Origin: Apoda limacodes
Taxonomy: Eukaryota; Arthropoda; Insecta; Lepidoptera; Limacodidae
Direction: 5' to 3'
DNA length: 64,000 nt
Assembly: GCA_946406115.1 (NCBI GenBank)
Contig: OX291553.1
Location: 3,043,001 to 3,107,000, forward strand
The position numbers and the translations under genes are program-made. The notes beneath the pieces were generated by a model, which did no database searches, was not told the origin of the DNA, and saw nothing but the letters and a program-made list of their open reading frames with translations. Positions within the stretch are counted from its first letter, which is position 1. Each line of letters begins with the position of its first letter. This document shows positions 23,501 through 34,184 of this stretch, in pieces.

Positions 23501-26500
23501 GGTAACATCCAGTCGGCCTAGATCGGCGTGTTGTCGGTAGAGGGGGGACAGACGCCACGCGACGCTTCGCACGCAGTGTGTTTCTAGTTAACACCCGACA
23601 CCGCGCGTCAGTCAGTCGAAAACATTATTGAGATAAAGATATTTTGACGTGACAACGTCTTATAAATTGGTTTGCCGGGTGACACTTCAAGAAACTGCGT
23701 TACGCTCCGCTCACGTTATGCGCTCACAATGAGAGCGAGTGAGAGGCACGCGCCCGCCTAAGAGCGAGAGAGACAGACATAAAATCATTGTCACGTAAAA
23801 CTTTCGCCCGTATACCGACTTTACAGGCAACCATTTTTTTTTTTTGGTAGTTTTAATTCAAAATGTCGGAACGGTACCCAGTATTATATAACATGAGTTC
23901 AGGCTAATACCGTGATCACATCACATTATAGAAATATTTATGTATAAAATATATCTCCATTATCTGGAATAAATTTTCTTCCAAATCTATATCCATCTCA
24001 TCTTCGAATAGTAAATTCATAGCCACGTCAATACACTTCCGCCCTTCACGAAACTTTGATACTAGCAAAGCGTGTTGTAGCATCACGTGGCGTATTGTAT
24101 ATGTGCACGATTCGTATCGGTTAGTAGTAGCGGCCCCCGCGATACCAGTTACGCAAGTTTTTTTGCATAGTAATTTTTATATGTTTGTTATTTAGAGATT
24201 ATAAAACGTTATTTGTTTTTAGTTTACGTATTTGAGATTAAGGAAAATAAAGTTATTTTTGAGTTTAACTTTTTATACTATAATTTTCTTTAATATTTGT
24301 AACGTAGAAAAAACTATTACCAAAATGTTGATACTTTTTTTGATCTCTTCTAGTATTGAAGTGAGAAAATTTATATTAATAAAAGCTATTTGATTATATA
24401 AAACAAGCCTATGATTTATTATTTCTGACCATTTATTTAAGTACATACTTAAAACTTACTTGCTAGAAGCAAACATACTATGGGGGCCACAAGGCCCCCA
24501 CGATACCAGTTACAAATGTCAAATTTACAATACCAGTTAAGGGTTAAACTGAGAAACTAGATTGTAGCATAATAAAATTTGGCTTTGTAGAAACACATCA
24601 ATCGTATATTTGATGATATTTGATGATGATGACGTACCCTTGGCATGCCACATCAATACTTTCAGAATTACGTAGTCCTAAAAGATTAAATTAACAAATT
24701 TTTAGCCTTGTGCTAAATACGTTATTTGGACCAGCTGGTAGCTCGGATACATAAGTGTATAGGTATACTTACTATAATAAAACTCGAGGATCGTAGTTTC
24801 TGTGCATTAAAAATATTAATCAAAAACTAATTACGGGTGATAAAGGCAGAGTAACAGAATACAAAATATGTCAGTTTTATTTGCGAAACCACTGAATGGA
24901 TTTTCATATGATTTTTACACGTAACTTAGGTTTACCATGAAGCAACTTATATATGATATAGAATTGAAATCGACTCACAGTAAGATACTTAAATCCATTC
25001 TAACTATCGGTTTACCATCTTTTTATAATTTAACTGTTTTATTCCTCAAATAGGGATAACTAGTGGCTCGAACAACGACCACATCATAATGTGGGGGCAG
25101 CTTTTTTGCGACAATTTCTATCCTGCGTGACAGAGACAGGTGGTGTTTTCATCGCCGCGCCGCAACACTGCTTCTGACGCAGTGTGTCATGCACTAAAGT
25201 GGAAATTAAAGACCAGGAATATAAGTATTATAACTATACGAAGGAATTTAGGATTTGGATATCCTCCAGCCCAATTTTTTTATCTATATATCTATCCTAT
25301 TCTATTCTATACAGGTTTAGTGAAAGAGCCTTTAATATTGATGTCGGTAAATTTAATTGAAAGCATTCGCTTATTTTACAAGATTAGTGAAACTACATTC
25401 AATGTATTTTCAATACGTCATCTGTGAAATATAAGGATGAATTTCTTCTGAGTTAAAGAGTATATTAATTTTTTTAAAAGTAATTTAATACTTTATTTTG
25501 CGTGTAATAGAATAGTGGTGGCGGTTTAAGAGTATGTAAGCAGTAAGCAAAGGTTTATGGTTTTTTGTCTATCGTTAAGGAGATACACAAATATAAACTT
25601 TTAATAAATCCTAAATTAAGTATGTTATGCTGGGTTAAGTACCTACCTCTACTTTTGTAACACGGTGGAGGTTTTGTATATATATTTTATATAAGGTTTT
25701 TTTAGGTTTTAATATCTTTTACATGTTTCGGACACTTTGCCATAAATTTCTAATGACTGATTTCACTTTTGTTTGGTTTCTTTTATTTATAATTATTTCC
25801 CGTTTTACTACATTCCCTATTTCAGTTTCATTTGAGTTAAACGCACACTGCGTTTAAGAATAGATTTGTAGCATGTTGCAACAATCATACACTGGTCACG
25901 CGGCGCGCGGGTGTAAACTGAAAGCAACACAAATGCACAGGATGTTTCGAATTTAATCGAAATAATTAAGTCAAACCTTTACAATTTTTTTTTTCCGGTG
26001 TAGATAAAGTTGTTGACTTGCTTGTTGAAACAAGCTTCTTGGACTTCTGCTTAGACAGAGACATATTAATCAACTCTCGTTCTGTAGATTAGTGCGCGTA
26101 CCTATAGCAGTTTGCACTGTAACTACGCGATCTCAACGCTGTGACGTCATTTTACTTCGCACCGCTAGCGCCACGTACCTAAGAGCTAGCGTTTTTACTC
26201 ACGTAGTATAAAGGCAAACTTTAAACTGCTCTAAATTTGTCAGTTTATATCGTATGATAATCTCATTTGATTTTTAAATTTAGATTTTGAAAAATCTTTT
26301 CATATAAAAACAAAAAAAGATGAGGTGGAAAAGTCTATTCTGAGGGTATCTTCTGTATTACTTCTATCAAAAGAGTTTCGCTAGTTCCGCAGCCATTTTA
26401 AATTAATTATTTTAAGTCTTGTATCGTTGTTCGGTCTAGGTGGGTTTAAATTTCTAAGTAATATAACAGGTGAACCTACTTTTAATGTTACTTTGTGCGA

Positions 26501-28815
26501 TGGAATTCCGGGAGGCGTCAAAGAATTAAAAAATCGGGTGGATAAATTTACTAGTCTAGTAATTCAATACGTAATTTTTTTATCTAAAGCTAAACTTAAA
26601 GTTTAATTAGATCAAATTAATACCCAATCAAAAAATCGTCAAACGAAGGCCATGTTATCCTCCCAGTCGTTATGATAGCTTCAACAATCATCGTCATATT
26701 TCAGCTGATTTTCATGAAAACGTCATGAATTATACACCTTACCCTTCCTTATGAATCCGTCTTTTGGTGAAAATCGAATCAATCGGACGCGGAACTTTAT
26801 TTTATTATATGTAGTGATGATCAGAAAATGTAAAAATATTTGTTTTAATATATGTGCGGGATAATATCTGGAACTACAGACCGATATTTAAAAAAATTAC
26901 TGTTATTTTCTGAAAAATTAAGGGTTACGTAACAAACGTTGTTACGATGAAGTCACGGTACTCCACCAGCTAATTAATTAAGTGAAACAGACACTTATGA
27001 TCATGACACTGTGACACGTCAAAAAAGTGAAACAGACACATGATTATGACACTGTGACACGGAAAAAAGTGAAGCAGACACTTATGATTATGACACTGCG
27101 GAACAACCAAAAAGTGAAACGGACACTTATCATTATTACAGCAAAAAAGTGAAACAGACACATGATTATGACACTGTGACATGGAAAAAAGTGAAGCAGA
27201 CACTTATGATTATGACACTGCGGTTCAACCAAAAAGTAAAACAGACACTTATCATTATGACACAGCAAAAAAGTGAAACAGACACATGATAATGATAAAA
27301 ATAACTGTGACACAACAAAAAAAATTGTTGTTTAGCAAAATTTTACAAAAGAAAAAGTTGTAATTAATATTTTCAAAATGTGTAGTCTCAACTAAAAATA
27401 TGATATTTTAATTTAAAACAAGAGCATATAGTTTAATTCGCAAGTAATACCACGGGTAAAATGAATCTCTTATGGTACTATAAGCCACGTTAGTAGTACC
27501 ATACGAGAAAAAATAACCAGCGATAATACTAGATAAAACTAGTAGTACCACAAAAAAATACCTGAATTAATCCGAGCACCACTACCACCATATACACATC
27601 TGGCACTATAAACGTCATGTGCTGACTTATTCCAAAGTAACTGGTTCCCAAAATAGTCCAGATCAGAAATACTGATACAGTTTTAATTGCGAAATCCTTT
27701 GTCCGAAACATATCTACATAAGTTACGTTCGCTGCTTCGTGCTGCACGTTTCTCATGTCACTTATTCCTTTTTCTATATAACTCTTGACGTGATTTGTAG
27801 CCATTTTATTCCTGAAATAATCAAATTTAATAATATGTGTCGTACCTCACGCAACTTCCGCCTTAAAACTCTATAGAAACACAAAAAAACTCACCGTTTA
27901 GCGGCATTCGTCATCACATGGAGAGCTTCCTTGTCTTTTCTCATAGCCATCAACCACCTCGGTGACTCTGGCAGGAATGCTATATGTAACAATATCAATA
28001 TACATAGCACACTATATCCCAGCACGTAGGTGTTCCACGTTGATGAAAAATAGGCAAAAAATGCTAAAGAAGCCTCTGTGATTCCGTCAGGCATTAAAGC
28101 ACAACTTCCTGCAATCTCTCTGTACTGTTTGCCAACAATTTCTATAACGTATACGGAGCTGATGACTAAAGTTCCCCCTGATGCTACACCAATAAAAAAT
28201 CTTAAGCTTGTAAATGTCCAATAATCCGCTACAAATGGTGCAGCCATCATCAGGACAATATTAACGAATCCAGATAACAAAAATCCACTTCGGCGACCAA
28301 ATCTGCAAAAAAATGTTTCATGTAAAATAAAAGTCAGAAAATAATCATAAATTAAAAAGGCAATATGACGTTTACCTATCCGCGTACCACCCAAACAAAA
28401 ACGTCCCCAATAGTAAACCAAACATCAAAACTGTCTGCGTGAAACTGGCCAACCAAGCTCTATCACAGATCAAGTCAAAATCAGAAACCAAGGAACTATC
28501 AAAAACAATGCTTTCATATTCATATTTCTGGCAGTCGTCGTAGCAGGTAGAGTTCTGTACTGTATCTAATGTTGTATTATCTTCGAATTTTACACACTTG
28601 AAACTCGTAGTTGGTGTGAGGAAAAGTATTGAGAGCATATTAAACTGTGAAAGGTTCCTGGAAAGCGCAGCAATAACGCACACTACGGCTTGCCACAACC
28701 CGAAAGCTCCTATCGATTTCTCCACATAATCTTCTTCTTCTTTGTTATCTTCGCCATCTCCATTTGTATCCTCACGAGGAATTGTAAACAATTTATTTGC
28801 AAAGTCATTTTTCAT
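20092..28815 (-). CDS. SLC22-type organic cation transporter-like MFS protein, 4 exons
   Basis: Exons 28815-28376, 28302-27895, 27811-27562 and 20502-20092 join in frame to 1,509 nt, giving 502 residues. The predicted protein has an acidic N-terminus, a first membrane helix (about 38-66), and an extracellular loop with Cys 74, 91, 95 and 117 and two N-glycosylation sites (NTT 80, NST 88). Next comes DFDLICDRAW (112-121), an SLC22 signature, then the MFS motif GWYADRFGRRSG (142-153). PESPRWL (258-264) marks the start of the central cytoplasmic loop. Later motifs are GRK (381-383), AELYPTPLR (433-441) and LPETKG (489-494). Known relatives are plasma-membrane carriers of organic cations, carnitine, carcinine or other zwitterions; the substrate cannot be told here. 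Length is slightly short for the family (about 520-580), mainly in the loop and C-tail. The ATG has a good context (CAGAAATG). A CAG 17 nt before the end of the 5' flank (around 28846) could be a 5'-UTR splice acceptor. Confidence 0.93.
21780..23178. mobile_element. Candidate hAT-like non-autonomous element
   Basis: The left end reads CAGAGGCGGATTATCCCTTA with GGCACGTGCCTTAGGCGCGA. The right end, reversed, reads CAGAGTTGGATT followed by GCGCCTTAGGCAAGCACCTC. These are imperfect inverted termini starting CAGAG, as in hAT elements. The 8 bp outside each end are TCCAGCAT and TCTAGCAG, six of eight identical, compatible with a decayed target-site duplication. Inside there is no transposase; part of it (22920-22960) resembles a Helitron-like end, so another insertion may be nested. 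It sits in intron 3 of the transporter. Confidence 0.6.
23362..23590. repeat. GCGACGC-rich interspersed repeat, copy 1
   Basis: Begins ACTTAAGGTGGAAACATACT and carries runs of ACGC/CGACGC, ending ACGCAGTGTG. A related block lies at 54612-54810. The wording is typical of a lepidopteran MITE with GCG-rich subterminal repeats; the termini were not defined. Confidence 0.55.
26986..27316. repeat. Minisatellite with three-unit higher-order repeat
   Basis: About eight units of 36-46 bp, each starting AAGTGAAACAGACAC and continuing ATGATTATGACACTG. Three unit types (ending CACGGAAAA, GCGGAACAACCAAA, and ACAGCAAAA) appear in the order A-B-C-A-B-C-A, with A units starting at 27025, 27147 and 27271. 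The higher-order period is therefore 122-124 bp. It lies in intron 3, about 250 bp from the exon 3 donor. Confidence 0.9.
27562..27811 (-). CDS. Transporter exon 3
   Basis: Acceptor TTATTTCAG|GAATAAA; donor ATTCAG|GTATTT. Encodes the central cytoplasmic loop and TM7 (NKMATNHVKS to VVVLGLIQ). Ends on a codon boundary. Intron 2 is 83 bp. Confidence 0.92.
27895..28302 (-). CDS. Transporter exon 2
   Basis: Acceptor TTTTTTTGCAG|ATTTGG; donor AAACG|GTGAGT, a near-consensus site. Completes Arg147 and encodes FGRRSG through AAK, including several membrane helices and PESPRWL. Intron 1 is 73 bp. Confidence 0.93.
28376..28815 (-). CDS. Transporter exon 1 (start codon)
   Basis: Starts at ATG 28815-28813 and ends GATAG|GTAAAC, donor GT at 28375-28374. 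Encodes residues 1-146 plus two bases of codon 147 (Arg). Contains TM1, the Cys-containing loop and the first half of the MFS motif. Confidence 0.93.
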
Positions 28816-28911
28816 TTCTGTCAGTAGTCGAGTTTTTAGTTACTGCAACAAACATCAAGTTGTTAAAGAAAATATTTTATAATTTATAATTATATATACA
28901 AATATTGTATC
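28816..28911 (-). promoter_or_regulatory. Transporter 5' flank / probable 5' UTR
   Basis: The 96 bp upstream of the start codon contain TGTTTGTTGCAG on the minus strand about 30 nt before the ATG, which fits a 5'-UTR splice acceptor. If so, the promoter lies beyond the LINE and minisatellite. No clear TATA or initiator is seen. Confidence 0.3.
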
Positions 28912-28958
28912 TAATTGTACCCCGGGTATTTATGCAAACGAGGTAAGACTACTCACAT
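28912..28958 (+). repeat. Single isolated unit of the 45/46-bp minisatellite
   Basis: Matches one unit of the array at 30988-32534 (TTGTACCCCGGGTATTTATG, CAAACGAGGTAAGACTACTC, ACAT). It is separated from that array by the LINE at 28959-30987. Confidence 0.95.
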
Positions 28959-30987
28959 TTATTTTTTTATTTTTCATCCAAACTTACAACTATCATTACA
29001 GGTTTTATATCCCCAATACGATGTTGTAGATAAAACTAACTTACTCTACTTTTTACTAATAACAGTAACAGATAATAAATAATGCTATTTTTGTGAATTC
29101 ACTCAGAACACAACAGAATAGGTCCAACTCGTCCGCGTCAGATTCAGAGTGCGAAGCGCGCGCGTGAGCCCGCGGTACGGCCAGCAGACGCGGTCGCCGC
29201 CTCCTCCATACATACCTGTCCGGAATATACAAAGATACGCGCCCTAACACTTGCGGGTTACATGTCTTTCCCCTCAGAACTTTAAAAATATATAAAACTA
29301 GAGCCAATTCTCTTCTGACCTTCAGTTTGTTATATCCCACCATACCTACAATGAGTAGGGTAGGATACTTATTTGGCTACAACGGGTAAACGCCGTATTT
29401 TTGCACTCGCTCTAACATTAAAATATACTTATTTTCGTGCGGTGCCCAAATGGCAGCATTACATTCTAATTGACTCCGAACCAATGCGTTATACAAAGTG
29501 ACTATAGCTTTAATATTTGTGAAACCTTTGGCCATGCGAAGCATAAACCCTGGTTTCCTATATGCTTTTTTACATATACTAATAATGTGCTCCCGAAATT
29601 CTAGTTTTGATGTAAAATTTACTCCTAAGTCCTCTGTGACCTCTGTGACTCTCTTAATCGGTATTCCTTCAATATGATAATTATATATGATTGGGTTTCG
29701 CGCGCGGTTGAACGTTGTTGTCATACACTTTGAAATATTAAATTGCAATAGATTTCTTTTGCTTCAGGTCACTACTCTATCAATATATTCTTGTAGTTTT
29801 TGACAATCCTCCATACTTGCAACAGTGAGATACAGTTTTAGGTCATCGGCGAATAATAAGCATTTTGCATTTTCGATGACGCTAGGTAGATCGTTTATCA
29901 TAAGTGTAAACTCTAAAGGACCGAGATTACTTCCTTGGCTTACTCCAAACCTAGTAACATAGCTTTCCGGCCTATAGCCCGCATATTCTACGTACTGTTG
30001 TCTATCTTGCATATAACTGGCAAAGAAGTTCAGTAAATGAGGAGTAAAACCAGCTCCTGCCAACTTCCCAAGTAACGTTTCGTTATCAACTAGGTCGAAA
30101 GCTTTTTTATAGTAGAAATAAGCGCCATCTACTTGTTTCCTGCTGTCAACTGCTACTGTGATTTAGTTTAACAGATTGCTGGTGGTGCTTCTTTCTGGTC
30201 TAAATCCATGCTGCGCATCATGAAGTTGCACGCTCACCTGCGTAAATATTTTTTTATGCACCGCCGCCTATAATACTTTTGCCGGTGTTGATAGTACTGC
30301 GACAGACCTGTATTCGTCTACACTTGACACTGATACTCCCTTTGGTACTGGAACGACTCTAGTTGTTTTCCATCGATCAGGAAAGACTGCCGTCATCAAG
30401 CTTTGATTGAAAATGTACCGGAGTGGTCTATTGAGTACTGACCGATAGTCTTTAAAAATGTAGGGCGGAATACCATCTGGCCCAGCTGATTTTTTTGGCT
30501 TAAGTTGTTGCAGAGCTTTATCCGCGTCATCAAGATGCAATAGTTCCAGATGGGTGCCGCTCCATTCTCTCTCCCTGTTTGCCTCATGCCTGCCTCCACG
30601 TTTAGCTCGGGCTTATTTGAGCTATAAATCGAGTGAAAATACTGTGCAAACTCCTTCACACATTTCTCCCCAGTTAATAGCACACCATCTTTAAAAATCT
30701 TTTTCGGACCTCTACTGCCTTTTTTGGAGTTAGCATAGGACCAGAAGGCCTTTGGATTTTCAAGTAGCTTCCTTTGCACCCGGTCACACCGGCACAGGTC
30801 TTTATACTGTTTTTGCGCGAACGATATCAATTTTTTTTAACCAGCGTTCTACACTTTGAAAACGCCTCGTAGTCTATGCGTGAACCACTAGCCTTATACT
30901 TCCTATGAAGCTTAGCCTTTAATTTTATACTGCTAATTATCTCTGCCGTGTACCATTCGGGGTAAATAAATTTCGAGTTACCGCTAT
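28959..30987 (-). mobile_element. 5'-truncated CR1/Jockey-like LINE inserted in minisatellite
   Basis: Reads on the minus strand from 30987 to an A-rich tail (AAAATAAAAAAATAAA) at 28960-28978. Both ends abut minisatellite sequence: CTCACAT on the left and TAATTGTACCCC on the right, which together restore the normal unit junction CTCACATAATTGTACC. The element therefore landed in a pre-existing array. The endonuclease and ORF1 are missing through 5' truncation. See the pseudogene entry for the RT. Confidence 0.85.
29056..30985 (-). pseudogene. LINE reverse transcriptase, frameshifted
   Basis: Ordered motifs on the minus strand: FIYPEWYTAEII (about 30945-30980), AFWSYANSKKGSRGPKKIF (30690-30745), KKSAGPDGIPPYIFKDYRS (30440-30500), HGFRPERSTTSNLLN (30170-30215), a damaged FSKAFD-equivalent (YKKAFDLVD), GVSQGSNLGPLEFTLMINDL (29885-29945), the catalytic LLFADDLKLYL (FADD at 29842-29853), and LGVNFTSKLEFREHI (29585-29630). 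A C-terminal domain follows: VGYNKLKVRRELALVLYIF, LGRVSLYIPDRYVWRRRRP. At least four frameshifts or stops separate these blocks. Function would be target-primed reverse transcription; this copy cannot do it. Confidence 0.88.
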
Positions 30988-32534
30988 TAATTGTACCCCT
31001 GGTATTTATGCAAACGAGCTAAGACTACTCACATAATTGTACCCCGTGTATTTATGCAAACGAGCTAAAACTACTCATATAATTTTACCCCGGGTATTTT
31101 TGCAACGAGCTAAGACTACTCACATAATTGTAACCCGGGTATTTATGCAACGAGCTAATACTACTCACATAATTGTACCCCTGGTATTTATGCAAACGAG
31201 CTAAGACTACTCACATAATTGTACCCGTGTATTTATGCAAACGAGCTGAAATTACTCATATAATTTTACCCCGGGTATTTTTGCAAACGAGCTAAGACTA
31301 CTTACATAATTGTACCCCGGGTATTTATGCAAACGAGCTAAAACTACTCGCATAATTGTACCCCGGGTATTTATGCAAACGAGCTAAGACTACTCACATA
31401 CTTGTACCCCGTGTATTTGTGTAAAAGAGCTAAGACTACTCACATATTTGTACCCTGGGTATTTATGCAAACGAGCTAAGACTACTCACATAATTTTACC
31501 TCGGGTATTTATGCAAACGAGCTAAGACTACTAACATAATTATACCCCGTGTATTTATGCAAACGAGCTAAGACTACTCACATAATTGTAACCCGGGTAT
31601 TTATGCAAACGAGCTAAGACTACTCACATAATTATACCCCGTGTATTTATGCAAACGAGCTAAGACTACTCACATAATTGTACGCTGGGTATTTATGCAA
31701 ACGACCAAAGACTACTTACATATTTGTACCCCGGGTATTTATGCAACGAGCTAAGACTACTCACATATTTGTACCCCGGGTATTTATGCAACGAGCTAAG
31801 ACTACTCACATAATTGTACCCCGGGTATTTATGCAACGAGCTAAGACTACTCACATAATTTTAACCCGGGTATTTATGCAAACGGGCTAAGACTACTCAC
31901 ATAATTATACCCCGTGTATTTATGCAAACGAGCTAAGAATACTCACATATTTGTACCCCGGGTATTTATGCAACGAGCTAAGACTACTCACATAATTGTA
32001 ACCCGGGTATTTATGCAACGAGCTAATACTACTCACATAATTGTAACCCGGGTATTTATGCAACGAGCTAAGACTACTCACATAATTGTAACCCGGGTAT
32101 TTATGCAAACGGGCTAAGACTACTCACATAATTGTAACCCGGGTATTTATGCAACGAGCTAATACTACTCACATAATTGTAACCCGGGTATTTATGCAAC
32201 GAGCTAAGACTACTCACATAATTGTAACCCGGGTATTTATGCAACGAGCTAAGACTACTCACATAATTGTAACCCGGGTATTTATGCAACGAGCTAAGAC
32301 TACTCACATAATTGTAACCCGGGTATTTATGCAACGAGCTAATACTACTCACATAATTGTACCCCGGGTATTTATGCAACGAGCTAATACTACTCACATA
32401 ATTGTACCCCGGGTATTTATGCAACGAGCTAAGACTACTCACATAATTGTACCCCGGGTATTTATGCAACGAGCTAAGACTACTCACATAATTGTAACCC
32501 GGGTATTTATGCAAACGGGCTAAGACTACTCACA
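30988..32534. repeat. 45/46-bp minisatellite array, about 34 units
   Basis: Tandem units built on TAATTGTACCCCGGGTATTT, ATGCAAACGAGCTAAGACTA, CTCACA. Two length types occur: GCAAACG (46 bp) and GCAACG (45 bp). The proximal part (to about 31730) is mostly the 46-bp type and quite variable (CCCGGGT, CCCGTGT, CCCTGGT). The distal part is mostly the 45-bp type and nearly uniform (AACCCGGGT). Because 45 is a multiple of three, long open frames run through the distal part on both strands; they are artefacts. There are no unique spacers, so it is not CRISPR-like. Confidence 0.97.
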
Positions 32535-34112
32535 CTTTATTCTATTTATATAGTTTCGTGGTTTGACTCCGAGCATTAGATATTATAATATAATATACTG
32601 TAACATTTTTTTTCTAAATTCTTTAGACACATCGTAAAAAAGTTAGAGAAGGACGCAAAAGTTAAGAAACGTTAGGAGGACACGAAATTATCGACTTTGG
32701 AAGTTACCTAATGACAGGCAATGTCGCAAAATTATACACATCAGAGAGTGTACTAAAATGTAATGAATGTAGTAAAATTTTTGAACACTTATCAAACTAA
32801 AAGCGCGAAAAAAAATATCAGTTCATTGTATGGAGTGGATGTATGGACATAGGACACCTTTCACTAAAATTTCATCAGAATCGATGCAAACAAAGAATGC
32901 AATTTATAATAAATTGATAATATAATTTTATTTTGTATCTATGACTTGTAAATAGATATAAAACGTATAAATATAGTAGTTAAGTAAGAATATAAAAAAT
33001 AATCAACAGTATTGTAATCTAAATTTTATATTTGGTTTCTATATTTCTTACTTGCTTTTGTCCTCGGTTTTACCCGCCCAGAATGTGGATATCGCCGTGG
33101 GATTTCTACAGGAACCCCTTGAAACAAAGATTAAAATTTTACGTTATCACTTCTATAGCATCAAAAGTAAAGTCATAAACAAAGTAATCCTGTAGCACCG
33201 GTGAGAATTGGGATAAATTGGTGCTGATGGAAATGATTATATTACCATGGGTACTCCCATTTGAGATACAAATATTATATGTTTTTCGAAGTCCCCTTAG
33301 CTATTTCTGTGCTAAATCAAGCCATTCCGTAGATCCGTTCCGATGTGAACTCTCATATGGAAAACGTATGTATATGTATTAATACTTGTCACTCATATTC
33401 GAAGAAAAAAAATATAATCATCCGTAACTTCATAATTTTCACACATTTTTTTTACTGTGCTGATGTTGTAGATACTTAAGAAATGCACATGGGTAAGGTC
33501 AGTAAAATTATAATGGGTCCAAAGTATAAAATGTTAATATTAAACAAAAGAACGGGTAGACAATACTTGTAGGTTGATAGTGCTAGCATCTCTAAAGAAT
33601 TTAAACACCAAAATACATATTCAGCTTCCCGTAATCAAAGGGAAAAACGGATCCCTATTACCGTCGCTCTGCTGTCGGTCTGTTTGTTCGTCTGTCCGAG
33701 TATGCCAACCTGTAAAGTCAATAAGTCAGCAACCTGAAAAGTCAAAAAGTCACCAACCTGTAAAGTCAATAAGTCACCAACCTGTTAAGTAAATAACCGA
33801 AATTTATGGTCACCCGTTGCTTATTTTTTTTTGATTTCGCCAAAAATGAAATCTAGGTCATAAATACTATATATATATATATAGACTATATAACAAAGTG
33901 TTTAAAACAAAAAATAATTTCTCGTACCCATAACTAGACCGCAGCATAACGGGCTAAATAAGTTGATATATATATATATATATATCTTTCTGCTAAGTTT
34001 CATCAAAATCGTTTCAGTAATTTAGCTTTAGGAAAGAATCAGTAATTATTAAGTATTTTTAAGAAAGAGACAAAGCTAAACTGATGATAAAGTGATGTAC
34101 GGAATCTAGGAG
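32535..34112. other. AT-rich stretch with microsatellites
   Basis: Holds the short tandem repeat at 33705-33790 and two TA-dinucleotide tracts (33868-33883 and 33965-33987). No gene is supported. Confidence 0.5.
33705..33790. repeat. 24-bp tandem repeat, about 3.5 copies
   Basis: Units read CCAACCTGTAAAGTCAATAA then GTCA, with an AAAAGTC variant in the second copy. Confidence 0.85.
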
Positions 34113-34184
34113 TTTTTTTTTTTTTTTTTTTTTTTATACCACTAAGGTGGCAAACAAGCTTACGGCCCGCCTGATGGTAAGCGG

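Larger units (their letters stand above)
20503..27561 (-). other. Transporter intron 3 (7,059 bp)
   Basis: Besides the elements listed separately, it holds a CpG-rich patch with (GCC)n at 21050-21105, a 7-bp-stem hairpin GGGGGCCACAAGGCCCCC at 24482-24499, and a 21-bp phrase occurring twice (24132-24152 and 24492-24512). There is also a TGACGTCA palindrome (CRE-like) near 26143. The rest is AT-rich. No nested gene is supported. Confidence 0.8.

Noticed and set aside
26970..27313. Cys/Phe/His-rich ORFs of 77-89 codons
   Set aside because: They are read from the intronic minisatellite in more than one frame.
29100..29260. CpG-rich promoter of the transporter
   Set aside because: The Arg/Pro-rich frame on the minus strand fits the C-terminal domain of the inserted LINE, so the GC content comes from retroelement coding sequence.
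31678..32523. Long open frames on both strands through the 45-bp minisatellite (60-137 codons)
   Set aside because: Unit length divisible by three keeps any stop-free frame open; frames exist on both strands and begin inside the array. No independent coding evidence.
30988..32534. CRISPR-like regular repeats
   Set aside because: Units are contiguous with no unique spacers, and the genome context is eukaryotic.
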